Assembly: GCA_001247695.2 (NCBI GenBank)
Contig: LGRX02035442.1
Coordinates: forward strand, 6,937-53,179
Direction: 5' to 3'
Length of the DNA stretch: 46,243 bases
From: Cymbomonas tetramitiformis
Taxonomy: Eukaryota; Chlorophyta; Pyramimonadophyceae; Pyramimonadales; Pyramimonadaceae
Shown here: positions 9,743-22,000 of the stretch, piece after piece
Numbering within the stretch: position 1 is the first letter of the stretch
Layout of the letters: the number at the start of each line of letters is the position of its first letter
Position numbers and translations under genes: made by a program
Notes under the pieces: generated by a model
Database searches by the model: none
Seen by the model: only the letters and a program-made list of their open reading frames with translations
What the model was told of the DNA's origin: nothing

Positions 9743-10012
9743 CTAGTTAATCAGAGAAGTTAATCTTCGACTTTTATTCCTCACTTCCGCAGCTACGGTC
9801 CGACGAATTCCCTTGGTCCTTTTGAAGATAACTGTCAGTAACGGTCGGTACGCAGGTATTATTAGGGTCATGCCGTATGCAACTAAAACAATTTGAGTCA
9901 CGACAAGCCCAATCCCGACCAGACTCTCTTCCTCTTGTTTGTTGCGTGACGTTTGATATGAGAGCACGATGCCCATTTGAAGGATGAACTGGGCCACCAA
10001 AACCGACATTTG
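9743..10012 (-). CDS. Terminal exon of the Pmp-like gene
   Basis: Acceptor CTGCAG at 10013-10018; the exon opens in phase 0 as QMSVLVAQFILQMGIVLSY, a membrane helix. A short charged loop (SRNKQEEESL), a second helix (VVTQIVLVAYGMTLIIPAY) and a basic tail (KRTKGIRRTVAAEVRNKSRR) follow, then TAG at 9743-9745. Its phase fits the exon ending at 10738. Confidence 0.7.
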   Translation of the reverse strand, partial: QMSVLVAQFILQMGIVLSYQTSRNKQEEESLVGIGLVVTQIVLVAYGMTLIIPAYRPLLTVIFKRTKGIRRTVAAEVRNKSRRLTSLIN

Positions 10013-13000
10013 CTGCAGTGCAAATGCACAAACACGTCAGCATCTTGAGCAAAGAAAGGGCGCAGACTGAGAGACGCAAGGTGCGAGCAAAGAAAAGGCG
10101 CAGACTGAGAGATGCAAGGTGGGCGCAAAGACCCAACCACCACATCAAGTATCCCAAAAACTTTGTGTACACATTAATTGGCATGAGACACACTGCCTAA
10201 GGCCGAGCCACCAACGCTTCAGAGCATGCAACAAACGTACAAAAGCAGGACGGGGCCACGCACAGAGAAAGAGCAGCATGGGCGACAGCATGGACTGTTG
10301 TCAGGAATCACTGACAAGTACGCCGTAAGAGACAAACCGCACAACCATCGAAGTCGACCCCCCACCACCCGGTGGATGGGAGAGACATGCAGAAACCGGG
10401 CGTGGCTGTGACAGGAGACCACACAAAAAGTCTAGGCGGAAAATAAGAAAGTATGGCGCCATCCAGCACTGCAGGTACCTTGTGGAAAGAATGCATGGTG
10501 GTTCTCACACCCAAGTCAGGGTGAAAGGGGAAACCCCGCTGCAGTGCGTGTCAACACCGGGGTCCTGCCTGCCTGTCCTGGGAGCCCGATGCCAAAGTGT
10601 GTCCAGCAAGTACTGCAGGAGCGCTAAACTGGATAAAATCCGCACATGGGATGCGCAAATGGCGGCGGTAAAGAATGAAGCACCAAGGCAGGCGGGGGAT
10701 GGGTCGAAAGAAACACGGGATCGCGCGCAGTTCTCACCAAACGATTCATCGCGACCAAGACGAACGGATTAAAGTGCGCCTGCAGAACGAGGCTCAGCAC
10801 CGAAATGTTCAAAGCGTAGATCGAGGCCACCGCCATGGATTCGGTATACAAGTCCACAAGTATCACGCCTCCGGTCAATAAAACGCGGCGCAACATCTCC
10901 CAACAGTGCCAAAAATAAACCTGGCCGCAAACCGAGCAGCCCCCCCACCCAGCGGATGCTCACCGTGTTTTGCGAGATGCTTCTGCTGTTGATCGACATT
11001 CCTGAAGAGCTGATTTGTGTACAGAGCACAAACCTTTCCGCCTCATGCGGTGACCGCCGGCACCGTGCTGGAGAAGATTGGCCTCTTTTAGAGGCTGGCA
11101 AAACAGGATTTGTGCATAAGAGGAATGTTGAAAGTTGCATGCTGACTAATTTTGGTGGTTTTAAGCTACCGAATCTCTGGCACTGTGACAGTCTACACGG
11201 CGTGCCACGTGGCGTTTCGAGACATAGCACAAACGTACAAATGGCCCAAGCAACCGCTGGGCACGGCTCTGTTCCTTGATCGCCGCTTCCCGCGCCTCTT
11301 GCACCTCCCGGGGACTGCGTTATCTGCTGTGGATAATCATGGATTTTGCAACACAGTGGGATTTCTTCTTCCGCGAAAGTGAAACAAAAACAGACTGTCA
11401 TGAACATACATGCCGTGTCATCACCTTCTGGCAAAGCAAGCTCAGGATATGAGCAGCAAGTACAACGGGCAGAGAAAGCGCAAAGTGCGATAGAAATAGC
11501 CCAAGGCGGGTGTGGCTGGGGAGAGTCACCTTATCCTCAAAAGGTTGGATGAATTGAGTCAGCGTGTTCTTTACCGGAGGGTAGTCCATCAGCGTCAACG
11601 GAACTAGCAGTCGCTCCCCGTTAGTCCACGCCTCCTTATTGAGCAGCGCAACCCGCACCGGGTGCACACCATTCACCAGCATCTCAACCTCCTCGGGGTA
11701 CTCTTTGTCAAGAGTCAGCAGGACGGGATCTTCGTGCAGCTCACTGGGGTTCGCCGGGGTGGCGCATCTCGGGTGGAATGGTGCTTGCTCGGCCCCTTCC
11801 GCCGAGCACCCGAGTGTCACACTGGGGCTCTCCTCGACCCGGTGCAGCACTTGTAGGTTAAAGATCCCCATGTCTGTGATGCCCCAACCATCCTCCTTGA
11901 ACTCGTGTTCCGGTACATCGGCGAGTGGGTTGTTGATGGTCGAGGTAAACCGGCGATCCTCGCCATGCCCATCTTCACGTACGGTGTAGCTAGACTCGTG
12001 AACAAACAACACCACGGTGCCCAGCGCGGTGTCGTCCTTTGATTCCGCGACCTCCGGAGTGATGCCTGGAGACCTTACTATTGATTTTCGACGCTGATGC
12101 GCCTCGTGGGCATTAACCCAGAAACTGTCTAGGGTGATCCACTCTCGGGTGCGGAGCTTCTCGAGATGCTGGGTCGCGTCTGCGAATGCCATCCGCACCA
12201 TCCGGTAGCGCCTGCTCTGGTACATCATCACGAGCACGGTCGCAGGGAACCTGGCACGGCAGAGGTTGCACGCCCCCTCAAGGCGCTCGCATGACGGTTC
12301 GCAAAGGCCACAAAGCTCGCAAGCGGTCGTGGCAAGCATCCGGGGTGGCGGGACCGAGGCAGAAAGTAGGTCGCCAATTTCCCACAAAACCGCTCTCATC
12401 GAATGACGCGGACTCACCCAAATACGAATAAGGTGATGACGATGCCGGCCACCGTGGCGCCCACACGCCAGCCCAGAGACTTGCACTCGACGGACATGTC
12501 CTCTTGCAGCCAGAGTTGAGTCTCGTCATTCTCGTAGTACCAACTCTGCCAGGAAACTATACTTCAAAAACTGAACGGAATCTTGTGAAGGTGGACACAA
12601 ACAGAGGTGCCACGAGGCAGCGGCACTCCGGGCCGAGCCACAGGCGGCATGCCACAGAGGTGCCACAGGCCGCGCCCCCGAAGATCACAACATTGCACAG
12701 CACAGGCGCCATGGAAAGGTTGAATTTGTTATACCTCGCAATTGAAAATGAGGAATGATGTACTGGCAATGCCTGTGTGGAGGTACCTGAAGTACCGCGC
12801 AAACCCCTGTGAAGACTGTGCTCACAACATACCTCACTCGCACCATCTGCGCACGGTGGCGCGTGGCAGCGGTCATCACTCGCCCGCGCCGCTTTATAAC
12901 ACAACCTCCAGTCATCAGTAGGTTTCGAGGCAGATCCGGAGCATAGCATCATGTTGTGGTATATCACAAGGGCCGTCGATTTAGGTAGAGCCCTACGTGA

Positions 13001-16000
13001 GCAAAAAAAGAAACGCGGCGGGAAAGGCGCTGCGCTTCAGCCGCATCCTCTCCACCTCTCGCGGCTGCACCACTCTGCCACCGACCTCTGTCTTTCGTGG
13101 CCATTGCCAAACAATTCTGATTCCAAACACGATCAAACTGACGGCAGGAAGCGCCATGGTCTGGTAGAAGTTAGCCCAGTACAATGCCGCGATGTCGTTT
13201 CCAAGGACTTCTGGAGCAAAAGCATGCAAGAAACACTTCAGGCGCAGCCATTTCTCGCAATCAATACTGAACACGTAAAAAAAGTCGGCGTATTCGTCGA
13301 AGAAAGTGGGGAGATCATTGCCGTAGATGTGCGGGACTTGTGATACCACCTGGTGCAGCCCCATTAGCAAGATATGCATCTTCAACAATTATTTATTTGC
13401 AGTTGCCATACACTTTACTGCACAGTCAGACAATTACATGATATGACGTACTGCGCTGATAGTTTGACAATTTACTGTGTACAGAGTATTGCTGCAGCAC
13501 TCTGTGTAGTGATACTTATACTGGACAGTAGACCGTTCGATATAGAGGATGTTTCAGATCCCGCTCACATGGTTTGCTTTTTAGGTGGTGCTGCTTGCTG
13601 GATGTCATATATTCTGACACTAGCAAAGCAATCCGAACATCCTGATAGAAACAACTTTTACGAGAACAAGATTTCGATGATTTTTATTTGTATTCTAATG
13701 ACTCAGATATTTCAAAAATGAAGATTTACCAGTTTCTTTATCCATTCAACCAGTGCCAAAATAATTGCATATTCGACATCACCGGCCGCCACCCAACAAT
13801 GCCTGAAACACCTGCCCTGCCCAGGCCCCTGTTTTTGCCATGACGCACCTGCCGACAGGGTCATAGTGGGGCTGTACTATGTATCCACATCGGCGATCAT
13901 GGATGCGGCACACACTCTGGGGCAGCTACCCGGATTTCCAAAGCTCACTACTGAGGAAGGGGACGCCCTAAGCCTGTGTGAATGTGCATGAGCGTGTCCT
14001 TACACACGCCCTGCACGTCCGGCCTGATACCATCAATGTCACCATAATCAGCGAACTCCACAACACGCCTCAACAATACAGGCAAACATCCCTACACATT
14101 GGTGTGCCCTTCCTTTCCTGCAGGCCGCACCTGCCAGTATCCAATCAGGAGGCCCATGGCGCCGGTGGCTCGGGCAATCAAGGGCCCGTGCGACGCTACT
14201 CCATCCACCGCGTCGTCAATCAGATTTTCCGGGGATGCCAGCCTCACGAGCACTCTGAAGACGAACATGAGCAGGGCGAGGCCGAACACTGCCCCGACCA
14301 GAGTCCGCACCATGGCCGCCTCCGCCGAAGGGCAGGGCGCACAGCTGTGTAAAACATTCGCGTGGTCGATGGAGCACCCGGCATTGACGCTCCCGGCGCA
14401 CAGCACGCCGCCGGCGTACCGCTGCGTGTCGCACAGCTCCAGCAGCGCGGCGTCCGATGCGGATGCGCCGCGCCGCCGTCCGCCCTCCTTCTTGCACGCG
14501 TCGGGGAAGCTACACCGCGCCACGCGGTCGAGGAGGCACCGCGCGGAGTCGCACTCTGCGGCGCCCGGGGCCAGCCACGCCCCCTCCGGAATCTCCCAGG
14601 TGCTGCCTCCTGGGCACCACACGCTCGCGCCCTCGCTTCTGTCCGCGGCGCCCTCCGGGCACTCCTCGCATGCGCTCGTGTTGGAGAAGCTCAGCGTGCC
14701 CGTCGGGCACCGAATGCACATCACGCCGTTGAGCCATTCCCCCGTGACGCACGTGCGGAGGTGGACCCTGGTGGTGGTGGAGATGACCGCGCCATGTGAC
14801 CCCTGCGCCGGCTCTCCACAATCGTCAGCGCCTGCGCCAAACTTGACAAACAACAAAGCTAGGGTGAGCTTAATCAACTTGGGGATTGTACCTGCGCCTC
14901 CAGCCGCAGCGTACACGTTGTCCCCGGCGTCGCAAGCAGCAGCAGATTGGGGAATCGCGCCACTCCGTACAGCGCCGGGACGCGCACGGTCCCGCTGAGG
15001 ATGCACTCCTCGAAGCCCTGGGCGATCTCCACGATCACGGTGGTCGAGCTATCCACAACCACCGTGAGATTGTACATGTCCACCAGATCCACTGATAGCG
15101 GCTGCCTCAGAACGTATCCGCTCGTCTCCGGCACCGGGTGACTGGAGGGCGTACGAAGGGCGTAGAATGGGCTGGCGTAGCCTTCCAGGTTGGAGTACCC
15201 TGCATGGTTGCCCTCGCCGAGGAGGCAGCTGGAGCATGCAGGGGGCGACGTGGCGGCGGCGGCGCCGTCGACTGGATCCCAGAAGAGCGCATATCCGCCG
15301 CCCAGGACCCGGTTGCCGCGGTATGCGATGCCACGCAGCGAGGGCAGCAGCGTGCTGGGGGCCCCAGGCGCCACTGACAAGTACACTGCTGCACCCCCCT
15401 GCTCCGCGCAGTTCCCCTCGAAAGAGATGTTGTCGAAGGTGGAGACGCTGTTATACGCGCCCGGGTGGTCATAAACAAATGGGAGGTTGCTGGAGCTCGG
15501 TATGAACAAGCTGAGAGCACCCCCTTCAGACCCGCTGCGACACAGGGGGCAATCCGGAGCCAGCCTAGATTAGCACGCCAACCTCCCGCTTATTCCACCA
15601 GGGGCGGGGTGGGGGGCGGGGGTCCACTGCAGGGGGGGCTGCATGCTCTGTCGAGTGTTCCTGCAACAGATCTGCGCCCATGACGTAGTCGGCAGGTTGA
15701 TTCCGAGCTGAGCATGGTCAGAACAAATGGCCACGTTTCGACCTCGCACAACGTGAGAGTGGCTGTGTCTGATCTGGAGTCGAAATATGGGGTCATCCGC
15801 AAGGACGACCCCATTGCGTCGTCACACGCTGCATGCGTCACGCGTTGCACCTTGCGCGCGTCCCAAGTTACGCCCAATGACATAGCGCAAGCCCGTTGTG
15901 GCACACTCGGAATCATGCTCATTGGCGCACGCTCAACGATGTCACATTGGACGCGTCTGGAAACAATACATCTATCCCATTTCGCAAAATCGACTCCATC

Positions 16001-19000
16001 TCACCCACGAGATGTGTAAGAGTCTCATCGGCAATGGCTCAGGGGGGGGTTATCAAAGCAGCTTGCGAGAGCAACGCCACGTGGCTGGATGGTTCAGCTG
16101 TGTCTCATCAAATGTGTTGTGGAAGGGTATGACCAATAGTTCATTAAGAGAGCGGAACCACATCACAAATGGTGCCGGTTTTCTCAAATCGATCAAACGC
16201 GCCTGCGCCAGGATCCCTACCTGTTATACGCGATGGAGCTATTGCCGATACGCAATATGCCGAGAGAGTGCATGGCACCTCCGCGGTCCAAAGCAGTGTT
16301 GCTGCTGAGGTTGGAGGCGGACAACGAGAGCTCCGTGCCCGTGTTGAGGTACACCGCGCCACCTTCTCCATCCACCGCATTGGAGGTGAATGCGCTGCCC
16401 TGCTCCAGCTTGATGAATGTGGTGCTCGTCATCATCAGAGCCCCGCCTCGCTCCTTTGCCAGGTTCCCCTCTGCGACCATCGCCTGGCCCTCGAGACGGC
16501 ATGTGTGGAGGTACAGCCCGCCCCCTTCATTCGCCGCGTTGGCTCGCACCACCGTGGACCCGCTCAGCATCATGCTCTTGATGCATTCCACGGCTCCGCC
16601 AGCGGCGCTTGCACGGTTGCCTTCGAGGAGGAGGTCGTCGAAATCTCCCTACTCGAAGGAAAAACAAAACGGAGCCTATGTTATTTGCTTATATGTCTGC
16701 CATCTATGTGCGTCTATTGGTCACCTGTGTTGCCAGTTTCAGTCTTTGCCCTCTGATTATACCTATTCTGTTTAAGTCCATGTTGTCAGTTTAAACTTGC
16801 GCCGTCCGCCTAAACCTGCGCCGCCTGATAATACCTGTGCCGTCTATTTCAATCTGTGCCGTCTGAATATCCCCGTGCCGTCTGCTTAAACCTGTGCCGT
16901 CTGATTATACCCATGCCATCTATTTGTGCATTGCCGGTCTGATCAAACCTGTGCCAACCGCTTGCACGTATGCGAACCATTCGTACATGTGCCACCCGCT
17001 TACACCACTGCCGTCCACTTTCATCAAGTAGATTTATTGGGAGGTACCTGCACATATGTCATGCTCAGGCCGCCGCCACCCCCTTGGCAGGTGTTATTTG
17101 CTACCACCAGGCCTTTGACCATCAAGGTGACTTCTGCGTCCAAGCTGGCCCCCTGACAAAGGCACAGCTCACCAACCACCTGTCAAAAGAGGAAAGGAGG
17201 GTGGCGGAACCCCGCAACGAATGGGCACTGGAAGCTTGTGATGCACAGAATAGACGCACAGACGCAACGTATGGACATCATCGCCAGTTGAAGCGTTCAT
17301 CGTAAACGCTTCCCAAGCGAGCCCGGCCGTTAATTGTTAAAGCAGCTGCGTGTTGCGATCCAGGCCGTCAGCTGTCAACGCAGATGCATGCTGCGACCCA
17401 GGCCGTCATCTGCCAAACCCGATGCATGCTGCTGTCCGGGACGTCAACTGTCAAGCAAATGCATGTTGTGATCCAAGCCGTCATCTTTCATAGCAGATAT
17501 GTGCTGCAATCCAAGCCGTCAATTTTCCAAACAGATGCATGATGCGATCCAGGCTGTCAACTGTCATAGCAGATACGTGCTGCGATCCAAGCCGCCAGTT
17601 TTCCAAGCAGATGCATGATGCGATCCACGCCGTCATCTGTCAAAGCTGATGTGTGCCCCGATCCAGACCGTCAACTGTGCAAGCAAATGCGCGTTGCGAT
17701 CCGGGCCGTCAACTCTTCAAGCTTATGCATGACAAGATCCAGGCCATCAATTGGCAAAGCAGATGCATGGCCCGATCCAAGCCGTCAACTTTCCGAAGAG
17801 ATCTGTACTGCGATCCAGGCCGGCAACTGTCAAAGCAAACACATGTTGCAATCCAGGCCGTCAATAGTCAACGCATATGCATGATACGCTCCAGCCCGTC
17901 AATTGGTAAAGCAGATGCGTGCCTGCGTTCCACGCCGTCAACTGTTAAAGCAAATACAAGCTGCAATCCAGGCTGTCGTCTGTCATTGGGAATATGCGTA
18001 TTACGATCCAGGCCGTCAACTTTCAGGCTAAAGCAGATGCGTGTTGCGATCCTGACGGTCAACTGTCAAAGCAGATGTGTGATGCGATCCAGGCCGTCAT
18101 CTATTAAAGCAGATGCGTGTTGCGATCCAAACGTCAATTGACATAGCAGATGCGTATTACGATCCAGGCCGTCAACTGTCAAGCAGATGCGTGCTGCGAT
18201 CCAGGCCGTCAGCTGTCATAGCAGATGTATGCGGCAATCCGAGCCTTTAGCTGTCAAAGCAGATACATGCGTCGATCCAGGCCGTCAATTGTCAAAGCTC
18301 CTGCATGCTGCAATCCGGGCTGTCAACTGTCAAAGCTCCTGCATGCTGCGATCTACGCCGCGAACCAGAGAGCTATATCTACAATGCCAACGATGAAGGG
18401 CCCCTAGATGGCAGGTCTAGGCTACCCAAACATGGATGGATGACATCAAAGCTGTCATACAACACATTGGTGAGGGCGGGGAGTCTAGGCTCACCCCTCC
18501 AGATCCGTACGCCAGGTTGCCACTGAGGAACGCATTACTGATGGACAGCTCTGCGCTCACAGCCTTTATGCCTCCCCCGCTCCCGTCCGCGGGCGTGATC
18601 AAATCATCGTTCCGACACACCCTGTTGTTCAGGATGGACGACTGAGATATCTGGGTGAGAGACCGATAGATATAAATGCCCTGCCACATCTCCGCACGCA
18701 TCACCACCTCTCCTCCACTTAACGTGAGGAGACAAACTCGTCTTGGTGCTTCCGTGAACACCGGCCACCACTGATCGTCCATCTACGGCGCCCGACACCG
18801 CTCCATCAACGCGCATCGTCCATGCACGGCACCCAACACCGGGTGCACCACCGCGCTCACCCGGGTTCACCGAACCTATACACCCTGCAAGTCATTTTGA
18901 TCATGACGTCGCATCTTTGAACATGACTGTGCAACGGTTTAGGGGTTGAACCCTACATGTTACAGGGTTCAGGTCACACCCATGACGCATTCTACAGAGT

Positions 19001-22000
19001 GTGCAATGTGCAACAGACGCAAGAGCAAGTCAGCCATGCAAGTCATGATGACCCTCACTTCAGGGCACCAACTCTGGTGGTGACTTGCATTTGTGGATCC
19101 TGGAAACCACCAAGTTGAAAGTGATTCCCGGCAGTGTTAAAGCCATCCCACTAATCAAAGTATAGAGAAACGGTAACGAGCTTCCACGCTTCCAACAACA
19201 GTCTATGAAAGACGATCTGAAAGATGTTTTCAATGTCGTCCAGAACTTACGGGGAAATCTGATGAGCTTTACATGGTTGTGCAAAAGTTTCCGATGAGTA
19301 ATATATGGAATTGCAAAAGTTTCCGACGAGTAATATATGGAATTGCAAAAGTTTCCGACGAGTAATATATGGAATTGCAAAAGTTTCCGATGAGTTATAT
19401 ATGGAATTGCAAAAGTTTCAGATGAGTAATATATGGAATCATGTGCCTGATGAGTTATATATGGAATTTGCAAAAGTTTCCGATGAGTACAAATGAACTT
19501 TGTCAAAGATTGGCTGGCGATAGTTTGCATGCACTGCTCACATGACCACCGCGGTGAGGCGTCTGATTGACACTGGATGGGAGAGAATAGTAGGGAGTTG
19601 CCCACCCACCGCCCATCCTTCCCGCGGTGTTGCCATCCACCCGACAATCCTCCATGATCATGTAGACCGTGTGCTGTGCAGATCCAACGGCGGCGATGGC
19701 CCCGCCCGCCAGGCTTGCCCGGTTGTCTTGGAACTGGCTGCGGTAGATCTCGATCGTCGAGTACATCACCATGATTGCACCGCCCACACCAGAGCGTGCC
19801 ATTGCGGTATTGTCCTGACCTATGTTGGGGTCGTAAAGGTGTGTGTTGCGCAGGAATAGTGAGTCTACAATGCGCACTTCAAAATTCTCGTAAATGAAGA
19901 CCACCCCCAAAATGCCCAGGCAGTCCTTAATGACCAGATTCTTCAGAGTAAAGACCCCCTTGTTGTTCGTCAACGCTAACGCGCCCACCGCGCTCTCGAT
20001 CGTGTCCACGCACCGCTTAACTGTGAACCCCTCTATTTGGATGGTTGCCATCCAGCCGCTGTCGCCCTGGAACGACATGAAGTCGCTCGATTCCTCGCAG
20101 TCCACCACTGTCTGCTCGGGGCCGTGCGTGGAATTTATGAGTAAAAATGATGGTAGGGTCATTCCCTCGATGCCGCCAAAGTGCAGGCGAGTGTTGTTCT
20201 CCCCCGTATATACCCCGGGGAGCAGATTGAGGGCTTGCCTTCTTTCCAGAGTGAGGTTCATGCCCATGAAGGCGGCGCGGAGGTGCTCGAAGGGCTCTCT
20301 CGAGCCAGGTGCTGGCACTGATCGCATACAGTGGACCCCACTGTTAGTGGTTCCATTCCTGAGAATGGCATCTTCATACCTAAGAATTTCACCTCCATAC
20401 CTAAGAATGGCATCTTCATACCTGAGAAAGTCATCTTCATACCTGAGAATGCCGTCTTCATATCTGAGAAACGAATGTCATCTTCATACCTGAGAATGCC
20501 ATCTTCATACCTGAGAGTGTCATCTTCATACTGTACCTGAGAAGGGCATCTTCATACCTGAAAATGTCATCTTCATACCTGAGAACGTCAGTCATCTTTA
20601 TACCTGAGAATGCCGTCTTCATACCTGAGAACGACATCTTCAAAACGTTGCGCACAGTGCTCAAGTTTCAGCAGAACGAAAACATTTGGCTTGTATCATG
20701 CCCATATATATATGTTAGCGCTCGCAATGGTCATGCCACTGCATATAATACGACACCAAGCGAAGCACCGCGCCAGAGGACTTCCCTTACATTGCTCCCT
20801 GTCATAGATTGACTGGTGAGTGAATTGCAACCCTACCCCAAAAGCAGTATCGATCAAGGCAATGCTCACCGATTTGTCAACACCAAGGAAAAGCATGCTA
20901 TGGTGGGTCAGGGGAGGTAGTGCCTGAAGCTGCAGAAGCGTTCGCCGCGCTCGGGTACACGTAGTACATCTCATAAGACGGGAGTGGAGCACATGAGCCC
21001 CGGACGTCTCGATACATCCCCCTGAAACATCTACAATAATAGTCTGATGTAGTCGCCCGCACGCAGTCGCCGTAGCCGCCGCACGTGGGACGCAATCCCT
21101 CCCCCGTGTCCCCGTACGCACTTGAAGAATAAAGCAGCAGCTTAGTGATGTCCGTGACGGCGTTTTGATAACCTTCCATTAAGCTGTATCCAGTGCTCGC
21201 ATTCAACGTCCCAATCACAAAGTTCTGACTGAATTGCCCGGATAGCCACAGTCGGACCGACAAAGTGTTGTCGGGTCCCTGCTTCACACTCCACTCACTG
21301 ATCTTGAGGGGCACACCCTTCACTATCGCTGAACCCTCGCAGGTGGAGATGCTTAACTGGAGTTGCGTCGAGAAACCTTGAACTCCAGGATCATAGTATC
21401 GGCCGTTGTAGATGCTCGTCGGAGAAGTGGTGCTGCTGGCATGGACGTCAAAAGTGGAATTACCTGCAAGCGAGGCACATGAAACATCCCGTGCATACCT
21501 GTGTTTATGACCACAACGCATCGGGAGTGCATCGACCGCTTGACACGAGTTAGAATATGACATTCCACGACAATAGTTTGAAAATGTTTCGAAAAGTATG
21601 CGCGAGCGATATCCCAAATGTTCGCTAGATTGTGTCATATGATTGATCCAACGTTGATTTACAGCGAATCTGTTCAAACATTGCGGAGAATATTGTCCTG
21701 GAATGTCATACATGAAGATAATCTTTATGTATGACTCTATATCGTCTGGTGAAAGCCTGGCGAGATATCTATCTCATCAGTTTCCGCCTAATTGTGCACA
21801 CTGCCTCCGCCGTGTGTCAACGAACCCAGACCCAGCCCCTCCTCCCTGAAGGGCGAGCGCACTAGGTTGTGAAAGGTGACCATGGAGTCTTCGGATCTTC
21901 AGCCCCTCTGTCTTGAGTAGGGGCGAACCGGAACTATTAAATATCTTGCTTGGCATGTGAATCACTGCGCGGGAATGCCATCGGAATCTTGGTCAGGTGA

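Noticed and set aside
10769..11434. 221-codon minus-strand ORF
   Set aside because: It runs through predicted intron sequence in a frame different from the exon 10738-10920 and has no recognisable domain.
12951..13343. 130-codon plus-strand ORF
   Set aside because: Antisense to the exon 13015-13349, whose frame fits the membrane protein.
14099..14998. 299-codon plus-strand ORF
   Set aside because: Shadow of the GC-rich Cys-rich exon on the minus strand, which has clear domain motifs and splice borders.
17341..18360. Possible repeat protein or CRISPR-like array
   Set aside because: The unit is a degenerate, contiguous minisatellite without unique spacers, and it lies in an intron.
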